Positions 9,172 to 16,310 of a stretch of DNA of 64,000 nucleotides are shown here, one piece after another. Within the stretch, counting starts at the first letter, position 1; the number at the start of each line of letters is the position of its first letter. The translations under genes were made by a program, and so were the position numbers. The stretch comes from VRUE01 sp047519745. Lineage in GTDB: Bacteria; Actinomycetota; Thermoleophilia; Solirubrobacterales; 70-9. Location of the stretch: positions 1 through 64,000 of the forward strand of contig JAPVSJ010000109.1 of assembly GCA_047519745.1 (NCBI GenBank), given 5' to 3'. The notes beneath the pieces were generated by a model. That model had not been told where the DNA came from, did no database searches, and saw only the letters and a list, made by a program, of their open reading frames with translations.

Positions 9172-9909
9172 ATGTCAGCGAAAGCCTCAGCAGCCGTCGA
9201 TCGAGTCGATTCGCTGGGAGCAAACCGAGGCTCCGAGCTCGATGTGCGCGAGGGGGCGATGGAAGGTGTGCTGGCGGTCTGCGGCGAGGTCGGCTTCCGC
9301 GAGGCGTCCGTGCGCGCGATCCTCGAGCACAGCGGCGGGCACCGGGCGCAGTTCTACCAGCACTTCGAGAGCAAGGAGGACTGCTTCGCCCAGGCCTACG
9401 CGGTCTGGATCGAGCGGCTCTGCGTCAGCGTGCTCGAAGCGGCGGCGACCACACCCGGCTGGGAGGCCGGCGTGCGCGAGGCGATCGTGCGCCTCTTCCA
9501 GTTCGTCACCGCGCGGCCGGCGATCGCCCGGGCGCTCTTCGTCGAGGTTCAGATCGCCGGCGAGCCGGCGCTGGCCCGCCACGAGGCCGCGATCGAGCGC
9601 CTCGCCGCGGCGATCGACAGCGCCCGCGCCGACATCGAGCCGGCAGAGGCTCCGCCCGAGGCGACCGGCGTCTTCGTCGTCGGCGGGATCGAGTCCTGCG
9701 TCTGCGAGGCGCTCGGCGACGGCGACCTGGACCGGCTCTGGAACGCCCTCCCCGAGCTGATGCACTTCGCGGCGGGCTCCTACTTCGGCAAGGAGGAGGC
9801 CGAAGGCGCCTTCGAGCGGGCGAGCATCCTGCTGGAGCGCGAGCAAGCGCGCGAGGCACAGCGGACGCGACTGACCCAACAGGCAGAAGGGGAGTGCGGA
9901 CCGGGATGA
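9172..9909 (+). CDS. TetR/AcrR-family regulator (3 of 4)
   Basis: 245 residues. HTH region EASVRAILEHSGGHRAQFYQHFESKEDCFAQAY at about residues 38-72, with the same KEDCFA turn as regulator 1. The C-terminal half ends LPELMHFAAGSYFGKEEAE, again like its neighbours. ATG at 9172 follows an A/T-rich stretch unusual for this genome, which probably carries the promoter. Its TGA overlaps the next start (ATGA at 9906-9909), so regulators 3 and 4 are co-translated. Confidence 0.87.
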   Translation: MSAKASAAVDRVDSLGANRGSELDVREGAMEGVLAVCGEVGFREASVRAILEHSGGHRAQFYQHFESKEDCFAQAYAVWIERLCVSVLEAAATTPGWEAGVREAIVRLFQFVTARPAIARALFVEVQIAGEPALARHEAAIERLAAAIDSARADIEPAEAPPEATGVFVVGGIESCVCEALGDGDLDRLWNALPELMHFAAGSYFGKEEAEGAFERASILLEREQAREAQRTRLTQQAEGECGPG

Positions 9910-10595
9910 CCGAGTTGCGACTGATCGCCGGCACCGCGCTCGCCGAGCCAGCCGAGGTCGAGGCCACGCCGATGCTGCGACTCCCCCCCGGCCGCCACGG
10001 CATTCCCGCCGACCTGGTTCGCGCGCACCAGCGCCTGCGCCTGCTCGAGGCAGCGGCGGCGGCCGTCGCCGAGCAGGGCTACGGCCGCATCACCGCGGCC
10101 CGCGTGACCGAGCTGGCCGGCGTCTCCAGCCGCACCTTCTACCAGCACTTCGAGGACCTTTGGGCATGCCTGCTGGCCGCGTATGAGACCGAGGCGAGCC
10201 GGCTCTGCCAGGAGATCGAGGGCGCCTGCGCGGCGCTGGTCGAGCAGCGCGGACCGATCGTCGAAGCGGACCGGCGCGGCCGGGCGCGGGCCGGCATCGC
10301 CGCAGCGCTCGGCTTCCTCGCCGCCGAGCCCGACGTCGCCCGCCTGCTCAGCGCCGAGCCGCCGCCGCAGATCGCGGCGCTCAGCGGCGCCCGCCGCGAC
10401 CTGATCGAACGCCTCGGCGCGATGCTGCGCGAAGTGCTCACCGACCCGGCCGGGGCGACGCCGCTGCCGGGCCTCGAGCGCCGCCTGATCGGCGCCGCGC
10501 TGGCGCTGGTCTCGACCCGCGCCGCCACAGGCGACCCGCAGCGCCTGCGCGACCTCGAGCCGGAGCTGAGCGAGCTCCTCCTCGCCTCGCTCTGA
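9906..10595 (+). CDS. TetR/AcrR-family regulator (4 of 4)
   Basis: 229 residues from the ATG at 9906; an in-frame GTG lies at 9894, but the ATGA overlap with the upstream stop favours the ATG. The HTH motif is YGRITAARVTELAGVSSRTFYQHFEDLWACL. The stretch LRLPPGRHGIPADLVRAHQRLRLLEA before the HTH closely matches the equivalent region of regulator 1 (RLPPGRHGLSRVFVAENQRERLL), evidence that the quartet arose by duplication of a two-gene unit. No effector gene is adjacent. Confidence 0.87.
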   Translation: MTELRLIAGTALAEPAEVEATPMLRLPPGRHGIPADLVRAHQRLRLLEAAAAAVAEQGYGRITAARVTELAGVSSRTFYQHFEDLWACLLAAYETEASRLCQEIEGACAALVEQRGPIVEADRRGRARAGIAAALGFLAAEPDVARLLSAEPPPQIAALSGARRDLIERLGAMLREVLTDPAGATPLPGLERRLIGAALALVSTRAATGDPQRLRDLEPELSELLLASL

Positions 10596-10624
10596 CAGGC
10601 GCCTCACGCTGTAAATTTGTCTAA

Positions 10625-10647
10625 GTGACGAAAGTCACGTATATCCC
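10625..10647. promoter_or_regulatory. CRP/GlxR-type palindrome with GTATATCCC tail
   Basis: GTGA-CGAAAG-TCAC at 10625-10638 fits the CRP/FNR-superfamily layout (GTGA-N6-TCAC). It is followed by GTATATCCC. A second copy in inverted orientation lies at 14177-14199. It sits 30 bp after the fourth tetR stop and about 120 bp before the small gene at 10766. Binding is inferred from pattern only. Confidence 0.45.
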
Positions 10648-10711
10648 TTCAGTGTAGAAGCGAAATCCGTCTCTGACGCGCCCTAGCTTCCTTTGCCGTC
10701 AACAGAAAAGC

Positions 10712-10742
10712 GGCCGGGGCGCTGCGTGAACAGCCCCCGGCC
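10712..10742 (+). promoter_or_regulatory. Leader hairpin before the small gene/XRE pair
   Basis: GGCCGGGG (10712-10719) can pair perfectly with CCCCGGCC (10735-10742) around a 15-nt loop, 23 bp before the ATG at 10766. There is no T-run, so it may be a leader structure rather than an efficient terminator. Confidence 0.4.
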
Positions 10743-10765
10743 TGGCACAGGAAGGGGTACTTCCC

Positions 10766-11017
10766 ATGCAAGGCCAGCCTAAACGGCGACGCGACAGCGA
10801 CCTACGCGCACAACGCGTCGTGCTCAGCTACGTGCTCGACCTGCACCCGGTCAAGCCATCGATCCCGGCCCTCGTCCACGACCTCGTAGAGGATGCAAGC
10901 GACACCTACGAGCGCGCCATACGAGACCTGACCGGCATAGGGCTGCTCGACTGCGAGGGCGGCATCGTCGCCCCCACGCAGGCAGCCCTTCGCTTCGACC
11001 GCATCTCCTCGACGTGA
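10766..11017 (+). CDS. Small hypothetical protein coupled to an XRE regulator
   Basis: 83 residues (MQGQPKRRRDSDLRAQRVVL...), strongly basic at the N-terminus. The central part (LHPVKPSIPALVHDLVEDASDTYERAIRDLTGIGLLDC) could form a short winged-helix-like fold. The start has a good AGGAAGG ribosome site. The TGA overlaps the GTG of the XRE gene (GTGA), so the two are a coupled pair. I do not recognise the family; partner DNA-binding protein is a reasonable guess. Confidence 0.65.
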   Translation: MQGQPKRRRDSDLRAQRVVLSYVLDLHPVKPSIPALVHDLVEDASDTYERAIRDLTGIGLLDCEGGIVAPTQAALRFDRISST

Positions 11018-11328
11018 ACGTCGCACGGCGCTTCGGCTCGAACCTCGCCCGCTGTCGTCAGCAGGCAGGGCTGTCTCAGGAAGAGCTTGGCAACCGAGCC
11101 AGCCTCCACCGGACCGCCATCGGTCTACTGGAGAGGGGCGCGCGGATGCCCCGCATCGACACGCTGATCAAGCTGGCCGTCGCGCTCGACATCGACCCCG
11201 CCGACTTGCTGAAGGGGATCGACTGGAAGCCCGGTGAGACCGTCAAGGGGCAGTTCATCGAAACCGACGTGCCGGGTCTGGGCATCGTCCATCGACGGTT
11301 TGAGGTGGAGCGGGAGGGCGATGGGTAG
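11014..11328 (+). CDS. XRE-family helix-turn-helix regulator
   Basis: 104 residues with a textbook Cro/C1-type HTH at about 7-62: GSNLARCRQQAGLSQEELGNRASLHRTAIGLLERGARMPRIDTLIKLAVALDIDPADLL. The last 35 residues form an extended tail that may be a dimerisation strand. The GTG start lies inside the upstream stop. Proteins of this kind act as repressors of small mobile modules or restriction/defence loci; nothing like that adjoins except the transposase region downstream. Confidence 0.88.
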   Translation: MNVARRFGSNLARCRQQAGLSQEELGNRASLHRTAIGLLERGARMPRIDTLIKLAVALDIDPADLLKGIDWKPGETVKGQFIETDVPGLGIVHRRFEVEREGDG

Positions 11329-11376
11329 CCGCAGCGGTAGCGCTGCGCTTCATTGCGAGTCGAAGCCCAAAAAAGA

Positions 11377-11400
11377 AACGGACCACCGAGGTGGTCCGTT
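11377..11400 (-). terminator. Intrinsic terminator downstream of the minus-strand tRNA
   Basis: An 11-bp perfect stem (11377-11387 with 11390-11400, GA loop). Read on the minus strand it is followed by TTTCTTTTTTGGG, a canonical U-rich tract. It therefore terminates minus-strand transcription coming from the tRNA at 11640-11568; on the plus strand it also closes the XRE gene. Confidence 0.75.
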
Positions 11401-11567
11401 CCAAGACTGCTCTGAGTGATGTGGTGAGGCAGTCCGTCGCCGGACGACCCTGCACGCTCAGCCCAGAGACACCTTTCGTAGGTGTCGCCAGTCTATCGAA
11501 GATTGACCATTGTCAAGCGAATTGCAACAATCATTACAAGACAATTTAGGCAGCCGTGCTATATGAA

Positions 11568-11640
11568 TCCGCCCGGCAGGATTCGAACCTGCGACCTCAA
11601 CCCTACGAAAGGTGCGCTCTGTCCACTGAGCTACGGGCGG
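11568..11640 (-). tRNA. tRNA, probably Thr (anticodon CGT)
   Basis: On the minus strand a complete 73-nt cloverleaf: perfect 7-bp acceptor (CCGCCCG/CGGGCGG), D stem GCTC/GAGC, T arm GCAGG-TTCGAAT-CCTGC, discriminator A and no encoded CCA. The anticodon loop TTCGTAG gives CGT (Thr, ACG codons). The anticodon stem CACCT/GGTTG has one C-T mismatch and one wobble, and the body looks Arg-like, so the isotype is uncertain. Shifting by one base (TCG, Arg) fits worse. A TACAAT -10 hexamer lies at 11678-11673 and a terminator at 11400-11377, so it looks like an expressed single-gene unit. Confidence 0.68.
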
Positions 11641-11863
11641 ACGCTTCACTTCCCTGGTCAGGAAGCTTCTCGATTGTAGTGTGCGTGCAGGGATAAAAGC
11701 CAGGAATCAAGTCAAAATTACTGAAATTCACCTAGGGGTCAGCCCAAGGTTGAGGGATTTAGGTCGAGGGTTGGTGCCTAGTCTCAGGTAGAGGTTGAGA
11801 GTCCTCAAGGAACGCTTGAGACCTCGAATCGGCAAGCACCGAGGCGCGTAGACTGTGCTTTGC

Positions 11864-12022
11864 GTGAAGCGGATGCAGAAAACCCAGCCCAAGCAGGGAA
11901 AGCCAGTCGAGATTCCGGTCCCCACCAAAGGGGACTTCGACGTGGCCCTCTCTAAGGTCGCTCCGCCAGCAAGTCGTAAACGCCCTGGCGGGAAAGACCG
12001 GCCTCAGAAGCGATCTGGGTAA
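11864..12022 (+). CDS. Small basic hypothetical protein, leaderless
   Basis: A 52-codon frame from GTG 11864 (or 49 codons from ATG 11873) encodes MQKTQPKQGKPVEIPVPTKG and a continuation DFDVALSKVAPPASRKRPGG, ending at TAA 12020-12022. A TAGACT hexamer at 11849-11854 ends 9 bp before the GTG, the leaderless arrangement seen elsewhere here. The composition (KPVEIPVP..DF..AL.KVA.P) resembles small conserved actinobacterial proteins I have seen but cannot name. The 3' part overlaps the small HTH gene on the other strand. Tentative. Confidence 0.45.
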   Translation: MKRMQKTQPKQGKPVEIPVPTKGDFDVALSKVAPPASRKRPGGKDRPQKRSG

Positions 12023-12158
12023 CCGGGACCCCGGCGTCCTGCGCGTCCTTGCAGTAGCGCTGTAGTTCATCGGTTGCCTTGTGGCGGGCGGCGTCGGCCC
12101 GCTCGCGACTCTTGGCGGCTCGCCGGATGCCCTTGATTGCGGCGGTGGCGTCTTTCAT
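11952..12158 (-). CDS. Small HTH protein coupled to the transposase
   Basis: 68 residues. A charged helix (AAIKGIRRAAKSRERADAAR) is followed by a resolvase-type helix-turn-helix, GVPVTQIASEAGLSRQGVYD. Its ATG overlaps the stop of the transposase gene (ATGA at 12158-12155), so it is a passenger or accessory gene of the element and may act in regulation or target choice. The 3' end overlaps a small plus-strand ORF. Confidence 0.65.
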   Translation of the reverse strand: MKDATAAIKGIRRAAKSRERADAARHKATDELQRYCKDAQDAGVPVTQIASEAGLSRQGVYDLLAERP

Positions 12159-13102
12159 CGCGGGGAACGAGCAGCGTTATCGAGCAGGGCGAAGAACATC
12201 CCGCGATGGTCGCGGCGCTGGTTGTAGCGCCAGGCATACTCGTCCAGGTAGGACTGAAGCCACTTCTGCGACACCTTCTTGTAGGTGCCACGCATTCCCG
12301 TCTTGAGGTTGCCGAAGAAGCCCTCGATCGTGTTCGTGTGGATGTCGCCGTGGACGTAGACGCCCGCCGAGTGGTTGATGGTGCTGTGGCCTGCGTACTC
12401 GCGGCCAAGCGGCCGGTAGGAGCGCCAGTCGTCCGTGAAGATGATCGAGTTCGGGTTGACGTTCGCCCGCACGGCTCCACTCAGCGGCTCGCCTCGGCGA
12501 GACTTGATCACGCGCAGCTTGACCCGCCCGCCGCGCTCGACCATGCCGAGTACGGAGACCTGGCGCTCGCGCCAGTTAGCGGCTTCTTTTTTGGTCATTC
12601 GCGGCCCGCGTGGGCGACCGTGGACGCCGGTCTCGTCAACCTCGACCTTGCCCTTCAACGGTTTGGCGTCGTCTTTCATCAGCTCGTTGCGGATCTTGTT
12701 GAACATGCGCCAGGCGGTCTTGTAGTGGACGCCCAGCTCGCGCTCTAGCTGTTTGGCGGATATGCCGCATCGCGTGCTGGCCATGAGGTACATGGCGTAG
12801 AACCAAAGCTGAAGCGAGGTTGAGGACTTGTGGAAGATCGTGCCGGCCGTGGGATGGACGTGGTGCCCGCAGCCCGTGCAGGTCCACGACTGCCGCCCCT
12901 GCTTGGTCGCGTAGCGCTTGAAGACGCGCTCAGAGCCGCACTTGGGGCAATAGGCGTGTTCGCCGTCCGGGGAGTGCCGGGTCCGCCACAGATGCTCCAG
13001 GCAGGCGGCGTCGTCGGGGAACTGCCGCTGGAACTCGGTCAGCGAATACTCGGAGGTCGAGGACTTCGCTCGCTTCGGTTCGTGGCGGTTTGCCGGTGGC
13101 AT
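12155..13102 (-). CDS. IS1595-family (ISXO2-like) transposase
   Basis: 315 residues. An N-terminal zinc ribbon (CPKCGSERVFKRY...WTCTGCGHHVHPTAGTIFHKS, about residues 53-92) is followed by the ISXO2-like catalytic domain with VEVDETGVHGRPRG, IIFTDDWRSY and HTNTIEGFFGNLKTG, the DDE/N-type metal-binding positions. Length and domain order match intact IS1595 transposases. A TTGACA-N17-TAGCTT promoter ends about 7 bp before the ATG, giving an almost leaderless mRNA. It is followed by the coupled HTH gene. I could not find convincing terminal inverted repeats or a target duplication, so the element's ends are undefined. Confidence 0.88.
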   Translation of the reverse strand: MPPANRHEPKRAKSSTSEYSLTEFQRQFPDDAACLEHLWRTRHSPDGEHAYCPKCGSERVFKRYATKQGRQSWTCTGCGHHVHPTAGTIFHKSSTSLQLWFYAMYLMASTRCGISAKQLERELGVHYKTAWRMFNKIRNELMKDDAKPLKGKVEVDETGVHGRPRGPRMTKKEAANWRERQVSVLGMVERGGRVKLRVIKSRRGEPLSGAVRANVNPNSIIFTDDWRSYRPLGREYAGHSTINHSAGVYVHGDIHTNTIEGFFGNLKTGMRGTYKKVSQKWLQSYLDEYAWRYNQRRDHRGMFFALLDNAARSPR

Positions 13103-13108
13103 GGTGTA

Positions 13109-13137
13109 AAGCTACTTGACAACGAACCAGATGTCAA
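13109..13137 (-). promoter_or_regulatory. Transposase promoter
   Basis: On the minus strand TTGACA (13137-13132), a 17-bp spacer and TAGCTT (13114-13109) place the start of transcription at or within a few bases of the transposase ATG at 13102. The -35 is part of an inverted repeat CTTGACA/TGTCAAG (13115-13121, 13132-13138). Confidence 0.6.
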
Positions 13138-13142
13138 GACGC

Positions 13143-13172
13143 TTGACATAAAGTTTGAAGAGCGCTTAGGCT
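13143..13172 (+). promoter_or_regulatory. Promoter of the hypothetical gene at 13181
   Basis: TTGACA (13143-13148) and TAGGCT (13167-13172) are separated by 18 bp, with a GTG start codon 9 bp after the -10. This supports leaderless translation from 13181. Confidence 0.5.
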
Positions 13173-13180
13173 GTGGCCTG

Positions 13181-14119
13181 GTGGGGAAGCCTTCGCTAGA
13201 GAGCGTGGACCTGAAGCTCAACCGGGCGAAGGATCACTTCTACGCTCTCACGGAAGACATCAAGAAGTTCCAGTCCGATCCAGACAGCTACAGCCTCGCG
13301 CTTGAGCGACAGCCGAACCGTGGTGGCATCTGCAAAGTCGCCGATGTGCATCTTCCCCCAGTCGAGTTGGGGATTCTCATCGGGGAGTGCGTGCATCAAT
13401 ACAGGTCCGCCCTTGACCATCTTCTGTTTCAACTCGTCCTCGCCAATAGCCGCGGACGCTTGGCCCCCAGAATCGAGAGACGAGCTGAATTCCCGATCTT
13501 CAGCAGCGGTCCCAAGTTCAGAGGGAAGAGAAAGGGAGTGCCGTCGCCAGGTAGCGGACGGGCCAAGATCCAGGACATCGCGCCAGCGGCACAGGCAGCT
13601 ATCGAGCGGCTCCAGCCGTATCACCGCCGGAAGAACCCCGGAACGCGCAGTCTTGGGCAACTTCAAGAACTCTCGAACATCGACAAGCACCGGCTCCTCC
13701 ACGTCACCTATTCGGCGTTTAGGGGCTCTACTTTCGACTTCGAGACGCGGAACGTTGCGGCGATCGATGGCTTCTACTTCAAGGCCGGGCCATTCAAACG
13801 AAATGCAACTATCGCCGCATGGCAGGCCATTCCTGCTGACCCCCGCTTTGGCGTGGAGGTGCAGATGAAAGCAGAGATCCTGACCGACATAACCTTCGGC
13901 AAGGCCAGCCCCGCTAGGTCTGCTCGGGGGCAGTCGGTAGTGAAGACGCTTTACGACGTCGGCGCTTTCATCGCGTCCGACGTGCTGCCCCCCTTGTGTG
14001 GATTGCTCGGCCTCTCCAGCGAGTTCAAGCCGGGCAAACTGATCGACATGGAGACTGTTCCAGTCGAGGATCGAGACGCCATGTCTGAGAGCGTCCGAGT
14101 CGCGAATCTGAGCATCTGA
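13181..14119 (+). CDS. Hypothetical protein of a widespread actinobacterial family
   Basis: 312 residues from GTG 13181, chosen because a promoter ends just before it; GTG 13205 is the alternative. Readable landmarks are LKLNRAKDHFYALTEDIKKF at the start, then LGILIGECVHQYRSALDHLLFQLVL, a FPIFSS.PKFRG stretch, AIERLQPYHRR and LQELSNIDKHRLLHV. I recognise these landmarks from many uncharacterised actinobacterial proteins (helical bundle, conserved RSALDHL and NIDKHR); no function is established to my knowledge. G+C and codon use are lower than in core genes nearby, consistent with transfer along with the adjacent insertion element. Soluble, no membrane segments. Confidence 0.75.
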   Translation: MGKPSLESVDLKLNRAKDHFYALTEDIKKFQSDPDSYSLALERQPNRGGICKVADVHLPPVELGILIGECVHQYRSALDHLLFQLVLANSRGRLAPRIERRAEFPIFSSGPKFRGKRKGVPSPGSGRAKIQDIAPAAQAAIERLQPYHRRKNPGTRSLGQLQELSNIDKHRLLHVTYSAFRGSTFDFETRNVAAIDGFYFKAGPFKRNATIAAWQAIPADPRFGVEVQMKAEILTDITFGKASPARSARGQSVVKTLYDVGAFIASDVLPPLCGLLGLSSEFKPGKLIDMETVPVEDRDAMSESVRVANLSI

Positions 14120-14176
14120 TCCCTGCTCAGACACGCCCTACCTAGCCCTTCCGAGCCGCTGAGCTTCTACAGTGAT

Positions 14177-14199
14177 GGGATATACGTGACGAAAGTCAC
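14177..14199. promoter_or_regulatory. CRP/GlxR-type palindrome, inverted copy
   Basis: GGGATATAC followed by GTGA-CGAAAG-TCAC. The 14-bp arm GGGATATACGTGAC is the exact reverse complement of the arm at 10634-10647. It lies 40 bp before the GTG of the PAS gene, a normal distance for an activator or repressor site. Confidence 0.45.
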
Positions 14200-14238
14200 A
14201 GCCGCCCTGCACACCCGCGTTCGAAGGTAGGCGATTAC

Positions 14239-14652
14239 GTGCCCACTGCGTCGCAAAAGCCACTTGAGCTGATTCTCGCTCGTAATCTGATGTCGGCCCT
14301 GTCGACTCCTGCCTTCCTGGTCGACGAGGGCGGGTTGCTCGTCTTCTACAACGAGGCGGCGGGGATGCTGCTGGGCAAATCGTGGGAGGAGCTCGGCACG
14401 GTGGGGGCGGAAGAGTGGGGCGCGCTGTTCGGACCGTTCGGCCGCGACGGCGAGCCGATCCCCTACGACGAGCTGCCGCTGGTCGTCGCCGTCCGCGACG
14501 ACCGCCCGGCCCACGCCAACTTCGAGATCCACTCGATCGACGGCACCCGCCACCAGGTCGAGGCCTCGGCCTTCCCGATCCAGACCGCGCACGGCTCGCG
14601 CGGCGCGATCGCCGTCTTCTGGCCGGCCGCCGAGAACGGGACGGGCGACTGA
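14239..14652 (+). CDS. Single PAS-domain protein
   Basis: 137 residues, essentially one PAS domain: ALSTPAFLVDEGGLLVFYNEAAGMLLGKSWEEL is the typical PAS entry (N at the end of the second strand, then the EA..LLG helix). The C-terminal strands include HQVEASAFPIQ and AIAVFWPA. No output domain, so it must signal through a partner or sense a ligand as a stand-alone module. GTG start; only one base separates its stop from the TTG start of the metallo-hydrolase, so they are co-transcribed. A CRP-like palindrome lies just upstream. Confidence 0.82.
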   Translation: MPTASQKPLELILARNLMSALSTPAFLVDEGGLLVFYNEAAGMLLGKSWEELGTVGAEEWGALFGPFGRDGEPIPYDELPLVVAVRDDRPAHANFEIHSIDGTRHQVEASAFPIQTAHGSRGAIAVFWPAAENGTGD

Positions 14653-14653
14653 G

Positions 14654-15538
14654 TTGAAGGCCAAGCTCTGGGGCACGCGCGGCTCGGTCCCCTCCCCAGG
14701 CCCGGAGACGATCCGCTACGGCGGCAACACCTCGTGCGTCGGCGTCACCCTCTCCGACGGCTCGCTGCTGGCGCTCGACGCCGGCACCGGCATCCGCAAC
14801 CTCGGCCTCGCCCTCCCCGAGGAGCCGACCCGCCTGCACATCCTGCTCACCCACCTGCACCTCGACCACATCCAGGGCCTCGTCTTCTTCGCCCCCGCCT
14901 TCTGTCCCCAGACCGAGATCGTCATCTGGGGCCCCGCCTCGCCGGGGGCCTCGTTGCGCGACCGCATCGCCCGCTACATCTCGGCGCCGCTCAGCCCGGT
15001 CGAGGTGCGCGAGCTGCCCTGCGACGTCTCCTTCCGCAGCACGCCGGAGACCGAGTGGGAGATCGGCCCAGCGCGGATCCGCGCCGCCTCGGTCTCCCAC
15101 CGCGGCCCGACGCTCGGCTACCGGATCGACGACGGCCCCGACTCGCTCGCCTACATCCCCGACCACGAGCCCGCGCTCGGCGCCGACCTCGACACGCTCG
15201 AAGAAGAGTGGATCTCCGGCTTCGGCCTTGCCCGCGACGCCTCGCTGCTGATCCACGACGGCCAGTACGCCGACTCCGAGTACCCCAAGCACCTCGGCTG
15301 GGGACACTCGGCGGTCTCGCACGCGCTCAGCTTCGCCCGCCGCACCGGCGCCCAGCGCACGGTCCTCTTCCACCACGACCCGCTGCACTCCGACGAGCGC
15401 CTCGACCTGCTCGGGGCCGAAGCGGAGGAGCGCTGGACGGCTGCGGGGGGCACCCCGGGGGCGGTCGAGATGGCCTTCGAGGGGACTGAGCTGGATGTGA
15501 GGGCGCTGGCAGCGAGCCCGCTTCACGCGCCTGGTTAA
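14654..15538 (+). CDS. MBL-fold metallo-hydrolase (PhnP/YycJ-like)
   Basis: 294 residues. The N-terminus KAKLWGTRGSVPSPGPETIR with RYGGNTSCV is typical of the phosphodiesterase-like branch of the metallo-beta-lactamase superfamily. The zinc motif HLHLDH lies at residues 67-72; later ligands are probably H in SVSHRGPTLG, D in YIPDHEP and H in LFHHDP. Family members hydrolyse cyclic phosphodiesters or nucleic acids; the substrate here cannot be fixed. TTG start, immediately after the PAS gene. The GWGHSAVSHAL region is consistent with the PhnP/YycJ-like group. Confidence 0.83.
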   Translation: MKAKLWGTRGSVPSPGPETIRYGGNTSCVGVTLSDGSLLALDAGTGIRNLGLALPEEPTRLHILLTHLHLDHIQGLVFFAPAFCPQTEIVIWGPASPGASLRDRIARYISAPLSPVEVRELPCDVSFRSTPETEWEIGPARIRAASVSHRGPTLGYRIDDGPDSLAYIPDHEPALGADLDTLEEEWISGFGLARDASLLIHDGQYADSEYPKHLGWGHSAVSHALSFARRTGAQRTVLFHHDPLHSDERLDLLGAEAEERWTAAGGTPGAVEMAFEGTELDVRALAASPLHAPG

Positions 15539-15606
15539 ACCATCCGTCCCCGTTTCGGTACGAATAGAGTGCTTTTCTTGTTTGGTCCGTTACGCTGCAT
15601 TCTGAG

Positions 15607-16227
15607 ATGTCCTTTGTCTCCAGTCGGATCACCTCCAGAGCCGAGCGCTCTGCGCTGATCCGCGGCGCCCTCTCGGTCGCGCGCCGCGCCCATGCCGGCC
15701 AGTTCCGCCAGACCGGTTGCGACGAGATCGCCTTCATCGAGCACCTGCTCGCCGTCGGCGAGCTGCTGGCGGAGCAGAACTACCCGGACGAGGTGCTCGC
15801 CGCCGGCCTGCTGCACGACATCGCCGAGCACGCCGAGGTCGAGCCCGACTCGCTGCGCGGCCGCTTCGGCGACGAGGTCGTCGCGCTTGTCGAAGCCTTG
15901 ACCGAAGACGCGACGATCCCCGACTACGAGGAGCGCAAGAAGGAGCATCGTGAGCGAGTCGCCGCGGCCGGGCCGGACGCGCAGGCGATCTTCGCCGCCG
16001 ACAAGGCCGCCAACGTCGCGGTCCTGCGCGACGCCTACGAGATCCTCGGCGAGGGGGTCGACGAGGACCTGCCGGTCTCGCTCGACGTCAAGATCCTCGT
16101 CTGGGAGTTCGACCTCGAAATGCTCTTCTCGAATTCGTCCGACGCCGCCCTGGTCGAAAGGTTTGCCGATGAGATGGTCGGGCTCTGGGGCCAGCGCGCC
16201 GATGGCGAGGAGGCCTCCTTATGTTGA
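15607..16227 (+). CDS. HD-domain hydrolase, SpoT/MESH1-like
   Basis: 206 residues. ALSVARRAHAGQFRQTGCD, FIEHLLAVGELL, AAGLLHDIAEHAEV and VEALTEDATI match the HD hydrolase domain of RelA/SpoT and of the small hydrolase MESH1, with HD in LLHDI and ED in LTED as metal/catalytic residues. No synthetase, TGS or ACT domain. It could degrade (p)ppGpp or another nucleotide. A TACGCT hexamer ends 9 bp before the ATG, again a near-leaderless promoter. It is followed by nucleoside salvage genes, in keeping with nucleotide metabolism, but 83 bp and a separate promoter intervene. Confidence 0.8.
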   Translation: MSFVSSRITSRAERSALIRGALSVARRAHAGQFRQTGCDEIAFIEHLLAVGELLAEQNYPDEVLAAGLLHDIAEHAEVEPDSLRGRFGDEVVALVEALTEDATIPDYEERKKEHRERVAAAGPDAQAIFAADKAANVAVLRDAYEILGEGVDEDLPVSLDVKILVWEFDLEMLFSNSSDAALVERFADEMVGLWGQRADGEEASLC

Positions 16228-16310
16228 GCGGTCCGCCTCCTGGCGTGCGAGCCTGACCCGCTGCCGCAGCGGCAGGACCCTTCAGAGCGGGACGAACATA
16301 AGATCGAGGC

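Larger units (their letters stand above)
11952..13140 (-). mobile_element. IS1595-type element (ends not resolved)
   Basis: Minimum extent covering the transposase, the coupled HTH gene and the promoter region. Neighbouring genes on both sides appear intact, so this looks like a simple insertion rather than a degraded remnant. Ends were not identified. Confidence 0.55.

Noticed and set aside
11568..11640. tRNA-Arg (TCG) reading of the same gene
   Set aside because: Requires dropping nucleotide 26 and leaves three mismatches in the anticodon stem, versus one for the CGT reading; kept as a minor alternative.
10625..14199. Termini of the IS1595 element
   Set aside because: The repeats are 3.5 kb apart, include several unrelated genes and a tRNA, and are too far from the transposase for a ~1.1-kb IS.
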